The notes: generated from the sequence alone by a model not told the origin. A stretch of DNA of 64,000 bases from Chaenocephalus aceratus (GCA_023974075.1 CM043789.1:32818040-32882039), one strand, 5' to 3'; counted from the first letter of the stretch, positions 1 to 15,872 are shown. Numbers and translations are program-made.

Positions 1-398
1 TTTTCATTCAGGAAGTATGCCGCTGCGCTGTCAGTACGCTTCTCCATGTTTGTAATTGGTCGAATGATCCAGATACCACCCCTTTCATGTGAACGCGCAC
101 CTAACTAGATAGGACACGGCTGGCTTGAGCGATCCACTTGATAACCAGCGTCGTAGTACAGTTTAGCGAGAGCGCGTATGTTTTGGATTAGGCCAACCGG
201 CTAACTCCAACATATCCAGGATAGGTTGAACCAGCTTCGTAGCATAGGCCCCTGGTCCCGACCAGGTTAGCTGCTTAGCATATATTACCATGGAGATCTA
301 GCCTGCTAAAAAGAGAACCAGCTTCGGATGACCGGAAAGCCGGAGTTTTCCCTGAATTTAGCCGGCTAAGCGAAAATCCTTCGCAGTATACCCCCCAG

Positions 399-400
<2 letters not shown>
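1..400. repeat. Unidentified complex segment, repeat-like
   Basis: Richer in GC and CpG than the flanking DNA, with no convincing reading frame. The motif AACCAGC with a following TCG occurs at 143, 229 and 316, so its spacing is 86 and 87 bp. GGCTAA/TTAGC words also recur. This suggests a degenerate tandem or internally repetitive mobile element cut off by the window edge. I cannot assign a family. Confidence 0.35.
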
Positions 401-478
<78 letters not shown>

Positions 479-479
479 A
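401..479. repeat. (GT)n microsatellite with GA tail
   Basis: A nearly pure GT tract runs from about 405 to 471, has one GC interruption at its start and ends in a short GAGAGA run. Simple repeat; no coding content. Confidence 0.97.
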
Positions 480-561
480 AGAAAAGCAGCTTGCTTGAGA
501 TGCCTTCATCCTTCCTTTCCATACACTTGACCATTAAAAAGTAGACTTAACATTTATTGTA

Positions 562-2132
562 ATGGTTCTCTGTTTGGATGTGTTCCAGTCAGGATTTCGT
601 CCAAACCACAGCACTGAGACTGCTCTTGTAAAGGTCTTCAATGACATCCACTTAAACACAGACAGTGGCAGAAATTCAGTGTTAGTATTATTAGATCTCA
701 GTGCTGCGTTTGACACTGTTGACCACAACATATTACTAGACCGACTAGAAAACTGGGTGGGACTTTCGGAAACAGTTCTAAATTGGTTTGAATCCTACTT
801 AAAGGACAGAAACAACTTTGTTTCTATAGGTAAATACAAATCTGAGTTGACAAATATGACATGTGGGGTTCCTCAAGGCTCCATCTTGGGGCCTCTTCTC
901 TTTAACATCTACATGCTACCACTGGCTCAGATAATGAAAAACAACAAAATAAGTTACCATAGCTATGCGGATGACACACACATTTACATAATCATTTCAC
1001 CAGGAGACTATTCTCCAGTTAAAACACTGAGTAAGTGCGTTGAACAAATCAATGACTGGATTTGTCAAAACTTTCTCCAATTAAACAAAGACAAAACTGA
1101 GGTAATGGTCTTTGGAGCCAAGGCAGAATGTATAAAAGTTAGCGCTGAGCTTCAGTCTGCAATGTTCAAAACAACAGATAAAGCCAGAAATCTAGGTGTC
1201 GTCATGGACTCTGACCTGAGTTTCAACAGTCACATTCAAACAGTTACTAAATCAGCCTACTATCACCTAAAGAACATATCTAGGATTAAAAGACTAATGT
1301 CACAGCAGGATTTGGAAAAACTTGTCCATGCTTTTATCTTCAGTAGACTGGACTACTGTAATGGTGTCTTCACAGGTCTCACAAAAAAATCTATCAGAAA
1401 GCTGCAGCTGATTCAGAACGCTGCTGCTCGAGTCCTCACTAACACTAAGAAAGTGGATCACATCACTCTTGTTCTGAAGTCTTTACACTGGTGTGATGCC
1501 CCTGTGGGTCCATCAGTAGAGAGGGTGTGGCTGTTCTGTCTGTGCTGCATTGGCTCCAGTGATTGCATTAATTACAGTAACTCAGGGCACCTGGGTCTGG
1601 TGTTCTGCAGCTATTTGAAGCCTCTCTGCTCCTCTCTGTTCTCGCTCTACTTTCCCCTGCAGACACCTGGGTTTTGGTTGAGTATGAAGTACGGGTTTTC
1701 TCAGTTGCTCCACTTTGTTGCACTCTATGAATTTGGCTAAATGTAATGACTTTCTTTAATAAACATATTTTTCTACCCATTGACATGTTGTGTCTCCTTT
1801 TTGTTGTGGCCTTTTGAGCCAGGTCGCAACACTGGCTTCCTGTGTGTCAAATAATAGATTTCAAAATACTGCTGCTGAATGCACTGAATGGTTTAGGCCC
1901 AAAATACATTTCTGATCTTCTGCTAAATTATGAACCATCCAGAACGCTCTGGTCTTCTGGGACTGGTCAGCTTTCTGTTCCCAGAGTCAGAACTAAACAT
2001 GGTAAAGCAGCGTTCAGTTATTATGCTCCAAATATCTGGAACAATCTACCAGAAACCTGCAGGTCCGCTACAACTCTTACTACTTTTAAATCCAGGCTGA
2101 AGACTTATCTTTTTGTCTGTGCTTTTAATTGA
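562..2132 (+). pseudogene. L2 LINE reverse transcriptase, partial and interrupted
   Basis: Remnant of LINE ORF2. The reading frame opens near QSGFRPNHSTETAL (RT motif 1 region), then LVLLDLSAAFDTVDH with the first catalytic Asp, GVPQGSILGPLLFNIYM, and the catalytic box SYADDTHIY around residue 132. The downstream thumb/C-terminal region includes SRLDYCNGVFTGL and QNAAARVLTNT. At 1491 the frame enters a solo LTR and reads foreign sequence. The true C-terminal portion resumes at 1836 (DFKILLLNALNGLGPKYISDLL) and ends near 2132. The catalytic Asp residues are intact, but the endonuclease is missing and the ORF is broken, so it is not functional. It would have copied LINE RNA at a nicked target in the nucleus. 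Confidence 0.92.
1492..1831 (+). mobile_element. Solo LTR, Ty3/Gypsy type, inside the L2 LINE
   Basis: Begins TGTGATG and ends CGCAACA, and is flanked by a 4-bp direct repeat CTGG (1488-1491 and 1832-1835). The uninterrupted L2 copy at 32035 reads straight through TTACACTGGCTTCC, which confirms the insertion point. AATAAA lies at 1758-1763, about 68 bp from the 3' edge, as in an R/U5 region. No internal region is present, so this is a recombined solo LTR. The terminal words are typical of Gypsy LTRs, but the family is not proven. Confidence 0.8.
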
Positions 2133-2359
2133 AACTGAGCCGTTGTGTTCATCAGTAAAGTGGAACTTCTGTGTGAACTATTCATATCTTAAACTGCACT
2201 GTAACTTTTTATTCATGTACTGTACTTTTTATTCATGTATTTTTTCTTTTAATGTTTCTTTTATTATCTTTTACTGTTTTTAAATGCCTTTGTCTGAATG
2301 TCTTTATTTTTTGTAAAGCACCTTGAATTGCCTTGTGTTGAACGGTGCTATATAAATAA

Positions 2360-2405
2360 ACTTGCCTTGCCTTGCCTTGCCTTGCCTTCTCTTCTCTTCT
2401 CTTCT
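2360..2405. repeat. LINE tail repeat, (TTGCC)n then (TTCTC)n
   Basis: The tandem pentamer tail of the L2 LINE passes into CTTCT/TCTTC units. It marks the LINE 3' terminus. Confidence 0.9.
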
Positions 2406-4355
2406 CACTTGGTCCACTAATAAACAGTAAACAACTGACTAGCATAAGCTTTACTTGAAAGGCCTCTTCAGAGGAAGTGGAATGCAGAGACCCTAATATC
2501 ACACACAGATTTATGGTGTTATTGACAGAGCTTGACATGCGGGTAAACAGGAGGGTTAATTTTGTTGGGAAAGCCCGAGACAATAACACAGTAATATGAG
2601 CTTTATTAAAATACCACTGAGTAAATCTGATCTGTCGACTATCCCCACCCCATCTGTCTCATCTTCTGTCTCCTCAGTGTCTCCTGGGATAATTTCCCTC
2701 TGACTGCCTCTAACTGCTTTACCTTCCTTGACACAGATCTCTCAGCACTCTTCTGTGTCAGCTATTTCCTTCTTCCCCTAAACATGTCTTGTCTTCTTGC
2801 GTTAATTCCTCCTGTCACTCTTTTTCCTCACACTTCACACTCCCAGTTTAACTCACTATTCTCCTTCCTCTTGCATTTTGTTTTACTTTTACAGTAAGTA
2901 GTTCAGATGCAGCTGTTGGGAGGTTGTGGCCCTCTGAGAGGAGCAAACCTGTCAGATGTATTACTTTGTAACTGGCCCCTTTTTTGTCATTTCTGCTGTC
3001 TTTGTACTCAAAACCACCCCAAATCATTGTGTTTTCCTTGGGTCAGACAATCACATTCCTTCTATTTTTCCCTCCTCTTATCTTCTTTGGTACTATTTTG
3101 TTCAGGCGTGTCTGCCTACATTAACTGTGTTTACAGTTGTTGTTTTCGGTTTCTCTAAGTGCCAGCTGTGCCTGGGTCCATTCCTTTTTTTGGGGGGGTT
3201 GTGGTGATAAATGCAGCAGATGTGTTGGCTAACTGGAAAGCCATGCCACACAGTGGTTGGTTTACAGAGCATAGGTCCATAGTAAGCCACAGGAGCAAGA
3301 GTTACTCTTCCTAAAGATCAGGGTGAAATACTGTAAGGGATTGTAGACAAACTAGTAGGAGGAGGGTCAGAATTAGGGGCATGCTTTGATTATTTTTTCC
3401 TTTTGGCAGAAGGCATAGTCTATCTTTTACGAGATGTTTTCATTTTTTTGTTTATTTAATATCATACTTACTTTGCAGTAAAGCTGATGGTGCCATAATT
3501 TGTGCCACAACTATGAAATTCATTAAAAATATATATAAATGAAGGTGCAACCAGTTTGATGGTTGTATCAGGGTTATATTAATAACTACATTGGTGGCAC
3601 ACATTAGCATTCATTAAGATGTCACACTTTATATTGGGGTATATGATTTTGAAAGGTTTTGGCGAGTGTGTTGCCGTTTGTTTTGATTCAGATAAGAGTT
3701 TTAAGAAAAGATGAATATCCTGGGTGAGGGCTTCATTTGTGTACAAAGGGAAACATTAAGTTCTGGTACACTAATACATTTTTTAGATGAAGTGAGAGGG
3801 ATAACTGATGCAGCAATTTGACAAATACACATTAAAACTGCATTTTCAATAACATTTTCTCAAAACATACATCCTAATCAGATAGTCACACCCGACATCA
3901 TTTGGCGTCCCTGCCTGACATGGGTTTCCTTTACTGAACTTGCAGTGTAAATGTTAGACCACTAGGTGTCATGTTTCCTCAGCTCGCACAACTGTGATGT
4001 GATTGTAATTTGAGAAGATGTCAAGACCACAGAATAAAGAAAAAGCTGTATATGATATCAGCACTCTGTTCAACATCTGCATATCATCTCTTGACTTCAA
4101 AGCATCTTATACATAAAAAAACCTGCTAACATTAAGTTCATGTGCCGAAGCAGAGCTTTCCTTAAAAGGACAAGATTATCCACTGAAAATAGACTGAACT
4201 AAAGTCATCTCCACTGGCAGAATAAATTGAAGCAGATGGCATGTGGACTGGTGAGCATTGTGACCCTATCTTCACCTGCCTCCTTGTAAGGTATTATTAT
4301 TCCTGGACCAGAAAACATCTGGCCGGCACCCGGCAGAGCTGTGTGATGCAGGGTT
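2406..4355. other. Non-coding stretch, nothing recognised
   Basis: AT-rich sequence with scattered short open frames that lack homology features. I see no RNA gene, transposon terminus or convincing exon. Confidence 0.6.
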
Positions 4356-4486
<131 letters not shown>

Positions 4487-4708
4487 TCTTCAAGGATACG
4501 CATCTGCAAAATGAGATTCTCCTTGTTTGATAACACAGTGTCTGGTTTTAAATCTGGATTTGCTCCACATTAACGTGGTGTAACAAAGGGACATATTGAT
4601 ACCATTGTTGCAAAGAGAAGTGATATAAACAAGTTTTCCAACAAAATGTATGTCTAAAGCATTTTGTGCAAAAACCAACCGAGCACATGTCTGTTTGTGT
4701 GTGTGTCT

Positions 4709-4733
4709 GAGGCAGACAGACAGGCAGACAGGC

Positions 4734-4773
<40 letters not shown>
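4709..4773. repeat. (CAGA)n microsatellite
   Basis: Tetranucleotide GACA/CAGA array. The first units carry CAGG variants; the rest are pure. Confidence 0.95.
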
Positions 4774-4775
<2 letters not shown>

Positions 4776-4885
4776 CGCTTGTGTTTGTACGGGGACTCAA
4801 GTGTGCAGCTGTTTAAGCAATCAACCTGACAGGGACATTAGTAGCAAAAAGCCTAGTCTTTAAACACATGTTTACCTACACCCAC

Positions 4886-10229
<5,344 letters not shown>

Positions 10230-10671
10230 TAGGGCTGCACAATATTGAAAAAAACTGACATTGCGATGTTTTTTCCCCCTGCGATATATATTGCGTTTTT
10301 TTTAACTATATTTAACCGGATGAAGGATTTTAGTCACGGACGTCTGGATCTTAACTGGTTGACTCATCATACCTTAAGTCATGATCTAACATGTCATGAT
10401 AATGCATGTTGCTTACCCTCAAATAAGGGGGTTCATCTGTGAATGAAGAAGAGAAGAACCTTTTTGTATCCAAAATAGTTCCAGATGGCAGATGTTGCTT
10501 TTCTTTTTGGAAGTAAATCTTCACTCTCGCCGGTATTGCCCTCCTGTTCCTCGCTCATTTTTTACCGGTGTTTTGATGGTCTGCAAACTAGCGGGGCGGG
10601 GCCTGCTGTGATCTGATCAAGAATGATTGTGATTGGTGGTTTGCTGTGCATGCAGAGCCTGCATGTCACTC
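10230..10671. mobile_element. Fragment of an hAT-like element (GGGCTGCACAATATTG end)
   Basis: Starts with TAGGGCTGCACAATATTG followed by GCGATATATATTGCG-like words, a terminus style I recognise as common in vertebrate non-autonomous hAT elements. The inner part is interrupted at 10672 by TIR element A. Its matching right end is not visible, so it is probably truncated near 11040. Family assignment is from memory of the terminus only. Confidence 0.45.
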
Positions 10672-10989
10672 ACGGCCTGTCCACACAGCGGCGTGCGTTG
10701 ACGCTTCCCCATTCACTTTGAATGGGGTGACGTCACTTTTAGCCGAAATGCATCGTGGGAAGCGACGTGGAGCGTAGCTGGCGTGGCTCGCTGCAAAAGT
10801 TGAGCAATGTTCAACTTTTGACGCCTCAGCGAGGCGTCAGCCAATCGAATCATATGCCAGTACAAGCTCTAGCCAATCAAACCGCTGCTTGTGTGTCAGG
10901 GGCGGGAGATTCATGTGATTGGTTGTTGGTCGAGTTTCAGACACGCCCGCCGGCAAGCGTCAGCGCACGCCGCTGTGTGGACGGGCCGT
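10672..10989. mobile_element. TIR element (MITE) copy A, complete
   Basis: 318-bp non-autonomous element. The left end ACGGCCTGTCCACACAGCGG and the reverse complement of the right end match at about 33 of 35 positions. It is flanked by perfect CACTC duplications (10667-10671 and 10990-10994). An internal perfect palindrome sits at 10794-10820 (10-bp arms, 7-nt loop). The loop is the reverse complement of that in copies B and C, so A lies in the opposite orientation. The 5-bp duplication does not fit hAT or Tc1 rules; superfamily unassigned. Confidence 0.85.
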
Positions 10990-11041
10990 CACTCAAGTAC
11001 CCCTGACATGAGAGCCACACACGTTCTCATTCATAACACTG

Positions 11042-11686
11042 ACGGAGCCTACACACTGCGGCGTGCGTTGCCGCTTGGCGGTGGGCGTGTCTTGAGCTTG
11101 GGGAGTCAACACGAGCAACGCGACCAACAACCAATCACATGAATGTCCCGCCCCGGACATACAAAGCAAAGCATTCATGCTACATCCATGCTGGCTAAAT
11201 ATACTGTCTATGCTTGCTAGCTGTCCATTCAAACGAAGTACACTGGATATAAACTCCCCAAACAGGCGAAAACCTACCAGTTTCACCCACTGTCCCTGCC
11301 ACCTCCCCCCTGGCTCCTCCGGTTTGTATCCCTGTATGTAAAGAGGGACTGGTCATATAGTACCGGGTGATTCCCTACCGCCACGATAATTTTCTCCTCC
11401 ATTTTTTGACATATGGGAAATAACTGCGGTCTGGCTCTCCCAACATACACGCGGTTTGATTGGCTAGCGCTTGTACTGTCAGATTTGCATACGCGGGATT
11501 TGATTGGCTGACGCCTCCGTCGAGGCGGCAAAAGTAGAACATTGCTCTACTTTTGGAGCGAGCACCGTGAGAGAAGCTACGCTTTGCTCCCACAATGAAG
11601 TTCGGCGAATCGTGACGTCACCCCATTCAAAGTGAATGGGCAGAAGCGTTGAAGCGGCAACGCACGCTGCCGTGTGTAGGGGCCGT
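11042..11686. mobile_element. TIR element (MITE) copy B, complete
   Basis: 645-bp relative of copy A. Its left terminal word TGCGGCGTGCGTTGCCGCTT pairs with AAGCGGCAACGCACGCTGCC near the right end. Flanks are CACTG/CACTA, a 4-of-5 duplication. It contains the internal palindrome at 11529-11555 and the segments ATTCAAAGTGAATGGG and GTTTGATTGGCTAGC, which recur in copy C. It carries no transposase, so it would have moved in trans. Confidence 0.82.
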
Positions 11687-11759
11687 CACTATGGGATGCG
11701 CCTCATCGCGGAGCAAACAGAAGCATCAATCTCATTAGGCCAATCCTGATTGGCTGGTG

Positions 11760-11830
11760 ATCTTGACGTCAGCGTCAGGGAATCCACCCCCTATAAGTAG
11801 CTTGCGCTACGTCGCATGCGTCATTCAAAC
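11760..11830 (+). promoter_or_regulatory. Putative DIRS 5' promoter region
   Basis: CCCCCTATAAGTAG at about 11787-11800 gives a TATA-like box upstream of the gag leader. A CRE-like TGACGTCA-type word (TTGACGTCAG) lies at about 11763. The placement suits a retrotransposon promoter; function is inferred. Confidence 0.4.
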
Positions 11831-12140
11831 ACCTCTTCTCGCTTCAGAGCACATCTCGATGGTAGCCGGGCTAGCTTAACAGTCCACAGACTGAACCCAA
11901 AGCTAACTTTCGGTCGACGAGCGCTCGCCGGCTACTCTTCTGCTTCGCAAGAAGACTGTTAATGCTAACACACCAGTTAGTATTACAATCGACCTCGCCG
12001 TTTCTTTCTTCGGAAATTAAGGTACGGTTTTGATTTTTTCAAGCTAACAACACACCTGTTGCTGGCTTGCTTTCCCTCACTACCGACACCACAGTAGCGA
12101 GGACGTTTTTTCTTTTTCTCTCACAGAGGAGGAAAAGATT

Positions 12141-12172
12141 AAAGAATATTAACACACCAGTTAATATTCTTT
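12141..12172. repeat. Perfect 13-bp-stem hairpin in the DIRS leader
   Basis: AAAGAATATTAAC at 12141-12153 and GTTAATATTCTTT at 12160-12172 are perfect reverse complements around the loop ACACCA. A weaker relative (GTTAATGCTAAC, then ACACCA, then GTTAGTATTAC) lies at about 11957-11985 with the same loop. Confidence 0.85.
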
Positions 12173-12281
12173 GAGAAAAAAATCTACACTGTCCTTTTTT
12201 TCTCCGGATTAAGGACAGGTTAGAAGAATTTTTTATTTTTCAGGAGTCAGGGACTCGGAGGCTCGGCTCTGCGGCTGCGGG

Positions 12282-13273
12282 TTGAAAATATCAGGCACAG
12301 ACTCACACCAGGTCTGCTCGTCCTGCCTCGGGCTGGAACACGCCCAGGAGGCTATTGACAACCCCGGCTCGTGCGGGCATTGTGCCCGCTTCACCGTAAA
12401 GAGCCTCCACCGACGGTTAGCACGCCAAGCTAGCTTGTCGGGACAGGACCCCCTCATGTCCGCTGATTTGCCGGCTGGCAATCAAGACGCAGGGGCATCC
12501 GCCGCAGAGATTGAGCCCCGCACTGTGTCGGTCTGGGGCTCATCAACAGCGGCAGCTGCGGAACCGGAGTCCCGCACCGTGTCAGGCTGGGACCCGGTGG
12601 CGGCAAGAGACGCGAGAACGGAGCCCCACGCTTTACCAAGCTGGGGCTCCCGGCTGGACCTCACCATGGTTTCGCCCGCGGAGGATGTCCTGGAATTGGA
12701 TTATATGGAGGACGAAGAGGGTGCCTCTGAGTTCCTCCTGTCTGTTTCGGATGAGCAAGAAGACGATATCTTCGTGTCATCGGCTCAGACTGCAAAGCCG
12801 GGAGCGATGGCTGCTCTCCCGGGCGATAGCACACCAGCTTCGCCCTGTCTGAGCATGGACCTGCAGGCCGTGTGTCAGCGTGCCGCGTCCAGACTAGACA
12901 TCCCGTGGCCCGAAATGGCCAAGGAGACCTCCAGGTCCCGTTACGAGGGGAAACATTTTCCCCAAGCAACGAGGACAAAGAGGCAACTCCTTCCGGTCTT
13001 CCCGGAGATGTTGGATGAGGTGTCGGTCTCGTGGAGAGACTGGCCCTTTAGCAACAAGGCCCCAATCCAGGGTGCCTCCTCCCTAGACTGTGACGGTATG
13101 GAGAGGCTCGGCCTGCTCCGCATACCGCCTATGGACCGCTGGTGGCAGCCCACCTCCTACCGAGGCTGGTCCCGTCACCAAGCAGGAACCGCACGCTGCC
13201 AGCGAAGGCGGACCGATTCCAGTCGACCATGACTGAACGGTCCTACAGAGCCGCAGCGTTGTCCACCAGGGCT
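12282..13273 (+). pseudogene. DIRS gag-like ORF, N-terminal part
   Basis: N-terminal portion of the DIRS structural ORF. It shows a zinc-finger-like cluster with Cys12, Cys15, His20, Cys31 and Cys34 around CLGLEHAQEA and CGHCARF, followed by an acidic/Pro-Ser linker (TVSVWGSS, TVSGWDP and LPSWGSR repeats) and the conserved SWRDWPFSNKAP region. No ATG is evident: the open frame at 12282 starts at TTG, and a splice-acceptor-like tract TTTTTCAG precedes it at about 12235-12242, so the real start may be lost or lie elsewhere. Near 13141 the frame shifts by one base, and the continuation (RTLPAKADRFQSTMTERSYR) is in another frame. The solo LTR then interrupts it. Confidence 0.82.
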
Positions 13274-13747
13274 TGTAGTGGACATTTGTATTATATCCTT
13301 ATATGCTTAAACCAAATGCTTCTCATTTCCTGAGATGTGTTTTCTTCTATCTACTCTGCTTGGGGTTTATTCCCAAGCGCTTCAAGGCCACAGAGCTGCT
13401 TTGGCTACTGGGTTGAGACTCACACACAGTCACACAAGAACTTCCCTACTCTGAGAACCGTTATGCTATCTACCGCTCAAGGACAGATGTCTAATAACAA
13501 TGTGACCGTGTGAAGACAGATTTCTAACTTTCCCATTACTTCTGTATATAAGCTTTGCTAACACATTGTATGGCGCACGCAGACTATTCTATGCTCTGTG
13601 AGACCTGTGTCTATTTTTATTGTATCTTATGTATTTGAAGCTTCAAATAAATAACTAGAAAGACAGCTCTGTCTGATTCACCATTTATTTGTTTTGATCA
13701 CTTTGACTTGTACTCTCCACCGTGTTGGGTCCTAGATTTCCATAACA
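13274..13747 (+). mobile_element. Solo LTR inside DIRS gag
   Basis: 474 bp, beginning TGTAGTGG and ending CATAACA, flanked by the 4-bp duplication GGCT (13270-13273 and 13748-13751). A TATA box, TATATAAG, is at about 13545-13552 and an AATAAA signal at about 13645-13650, giving plus-strand orientation. Joining the flanks restores continuous gag sequence across the junction, which confirms the boundaries. Gypsy or endogenous-retrovirus origin cannot be decided from the LTR alone. No internal retroviral genes are present. Confidence 0.82.
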
Positions 13748-14324
13748 GGCTTTGAACGTTTCCTCGCTGCTAACCGCATACCAAGCGGAGCTCTGCGAGG
13801 ATCTGTCAAGCAATCCTGGACCGGCCGTTCTGGACGAGATGGCCGCGATCACAGACATTTGTCTCCGTGTTCAATGCTGCGCCGTCCAGGCCACGGGCAA
13901 GGCAATGGGGATCATGGTGGTGCAGGAAAGAGCTAGATGGCTCAACCTCACCAACCTCCCAGACCGGGAAAAGGAGGATGTGCTGGATATGCCCATCATT
14001 CCCGAGGGGATTTTCGGCTCCGCTCTCGCCTCCATGCAGAGGAGATGTGAGTCGAAAAAGAAGGAGGACGAGGCCCTCCACCTCTGTCTCCCTCGAAGGG
14101 TCCAGCCGCTGCCTTCACAGCGGCAATCCTTTGCCCAAGCTGCCTCGAACCCTGCTCGGTTCAAAGTACCAAAACAGCAGAGGTCGCAGCCCGCCCCGAG
14201 TCCCCAGCCCAGGCAGGAGACGAGGGCGAGTTGGCCTAGAAAATCTCCGGTTCCGGCTGCAGCCCAGGCGCAGCCAACCCAGAATTTCGGCCAGCAGTCA
14301 AGGAAGAAGAAGCGGGCGGCCTGA
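13748..14324 (+). pseudogene. DIRS gag-like ORF, C-terminal part
   Basis: Continues the gag frame after the solo LTR: LNVSSLLTAYQAELCEDL, then an alpha-helical stretch (AAITDICLRVQCCAVQATGK), the motif MPIIPEGIFGSALASMQ, a Gln/Pro/Ser-rich basic tail (PLPSQRQSFAQAASNPARF) and the terminal RKKKRAA before a stop. This is a typical DIRS gag C-terminus, expected to bind element RNA in particles. This section is free of stops for about 190 codons, so it is better preserved than the pol part. Confidence 0.85.
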
Positions 14325-14910
14325 CAGCCCCCCCCTTCTCCCCTCTGTGACAGAGCTGGAAGTCCACGGTTCCCCAGCTCTAGATGTGTTCCCGCTGCCT
14401 CGAGAGATGCCTCAACGCCATCCTCAAGTCCGCAAAAACACATGTCACAATATTGTTGTTGTTTCTCACATAAACCATTTTCCACTGACGCATCCAGGCT
14501 TCAGGCCAAGGGCGCAGCTCAATTTTTTTAAAGAAAAACAATAAAAACAATAAACAGTCCGTCAACTGTTCCCCTTCTGAGAGCAGCTACGGCTTCTCTC
14601 AAAAGGCGGATAATAGACGGGTCTGTGAAGGCACCTCCGTCACGCATGCGCAGTGCCGGCTGGGGTTGTGAAGGCACCACCGTCACACGCATGCGCAGTG
14701 TCGGTGGGGATTGTCGAAATGGGGTACCACCGTGTTTAGACACTAGAGGGCCCCATAACACAACAAATAGAGACTCAGAGGGTAAGAGACGTGACATCTC
14801 CGCTGGCTCTAAGGAGCATACAGTGGAAGATGCTCACAACATCTGCTTGGGTTTTCAAGACAGCAGCTTTTCAAAAATCTTGAAAATCTTGGAGCTGGGC
14901 AGTGTCTGAC
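14325..14910 (+). other. DIRS inter-ORF segment with a tandem GCATGCGCA motif
   Basis: Between gag and RT of the DIRS element; a residual open frame spans 13867-14544. A 43-45 bp unit is repeated twice at about 14624-14714. Each copy has GTGAAGGCACC, CCGTCAC and CGCATGCGCAGTG. The CGCATGCGCA core resembles the NRF-1 binding consensus, a resemblance only. No protein domain recognised. Confidence 0.5.
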
Positions 14911-14993
14911 AGCTTGGGGATTTTTGCGAGCAATGCGACCAACAACCAATCACATGACATACAAAGCAAAAAAACCCGGGGATTTTATGCGAG

Positions 14994-15032
<39 letters not shown>

Positions 15033-15474
15033 CCCCAAACAGGCGAAAACCTACCAGTTTCACCCACGGTCTCTGCCACCTCCCTCCATGCCTGGTTCCT
15101 CCGGTTTGTATCCCGTTAATAGTTCTGATCGTAAAGAACCAGGTGATTTGCTACCGTAATTTCTCGTTTGGAATATGAGGAAATGAACTGCGGTCTGGTT
15201 CTCCCTGCTTACACGCAGTTTGATTGGCTAGCACTTCTACTGTCAGATTTGCATAAACATGTTTGATTGGCTGACGCTTCCAGCTCAGCTTCAAAAGTTG
15301 AACATTGCTCAACTTTTGAATCCTGGAAATCCTGGAAATCTTCGCTTCGCTCCCCCACAATGCAGTTCGGCGAAAAGCGAGGCAAAGTGACGTCATCCCC
15401 ATTCAAAGTCAATGGGCAGAGAAGCGTTGGAAGCGGTGGAAGATTCGTCTAAAGCTGCTGTGTGGACGTACCGT
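14911..15474. mobile_element. TIR element copy C, left end lost, inside DIRS
   Basis: Homologous to copy B from AGCTTGGGGA onward (CGACCAACAACCAATCACAT, AACTCCCCAAACAGGCGAAA, GTTTGATTGGCTAGC) and ends in the family terminus ...GACGTACCGT at 15474. The left inverted repeat is missing. A (TA)n run at about 14997-15028 replaces part of the interior. The conserved palindrome is at 15290-15320 with 12-bp arms. Confidence 0.78.
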
Positions 15475-15872
15475 AACACGGGGCTCCAGACTCCAATTCG
15501 CTGTCACCCCCCCTCGCTTCTCGGGCATTCTGTATTCACAAGCCCGAGGAGAGTCAGCCCATATTCTAGAGAGAGAGATCCTCTCACTTCTAGAAAAGAG
15601 GGCTATATCTATAGTACCCGCCGAGCAGAGTCAGAGCGGCTTTTATTCCAAGTATTTCCTCGTTCCCAAACGGGGAGGGAACGGGATTCGGCCAATACTA
15701 GATTTGAGGGTTCTGAACAAATATCTAAAAAGATACAAATTCAGAATGCTCACTCACACATCTCTGCTGCGTCTCGTGCGACAAAACGACTGGTTTACAT
15801 CAGTCGACCTGAAAGATGCGTATTTCCACATCCCAGTATATTACCCGTACAGGAAATATCTGAGGTTCGCGG
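15475..15872 (+). pseudogene. DIRS reverse transcriptase, N-terminal fragment
   Basis: Between two nested TIR elements. The frame from 15704 carries LNKYLKRYKFRMLT, SLLRLVRQNDWFTSVD and the RT motif VDLKDAYFHIPV (first catalytic Asp in VDLKDA), then YRKYLRFA. Earlier codons (about 15620-15700) lie in a different frame (FLVPKRGGNGIRPILDLR-like), so a frameshift separates them. The palm with the YxDD box is absent: the sequence runs directly into TIR element D. It cannot be catalytic. Confidence 0.82.

Larger units (their letters stand above)
560..2399 (+). mobile_element. 5'-truncated L2-clade LINE, split by an LTR
   Basis: A non-LTR retrotransposon fragment that starts inside the reverse transcriptase domain and runs to the natural 3' end. 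The 3' end shows the words GCTATATAAATAAA followed by a (TTGCC)n tail at 2362-2390. Other copies of the same 3' region lie at 22657-23326, 23327-23808 and 31090-33430, so the family is locally multicopy. The body is interrupted at 1492-1831 by a solo LTR. Upstream sequence (endonuclease and first RT motifs) is absent, as expected from 5' truncation during target-primed reverse transcription. L2 assignment rests on RT motif style and tail. Confidence 0.9.

Noticed and set aside
4709..4773. CAGA array as a CRISPR-like array
   Set aside because: Contiguous tetranucleotide units without spacers, in a eukaryotic genome.
11042..11686. Copy B as the DIRS 5' inverted terminal repeat
   Set aside because: It has its own terminal inverted repeats and near-duplicated flanks, and related copies occur elsewhere inside the DIRS.
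13867..14544. 225-codon frame and 204-codon antisense frame over DIRS gag
   Set aside because: They overlap the recognised gag C-terminal frame in other registers; Arg/Pro-rich composition is typical of shadow frames in GC-rich coding DNA.
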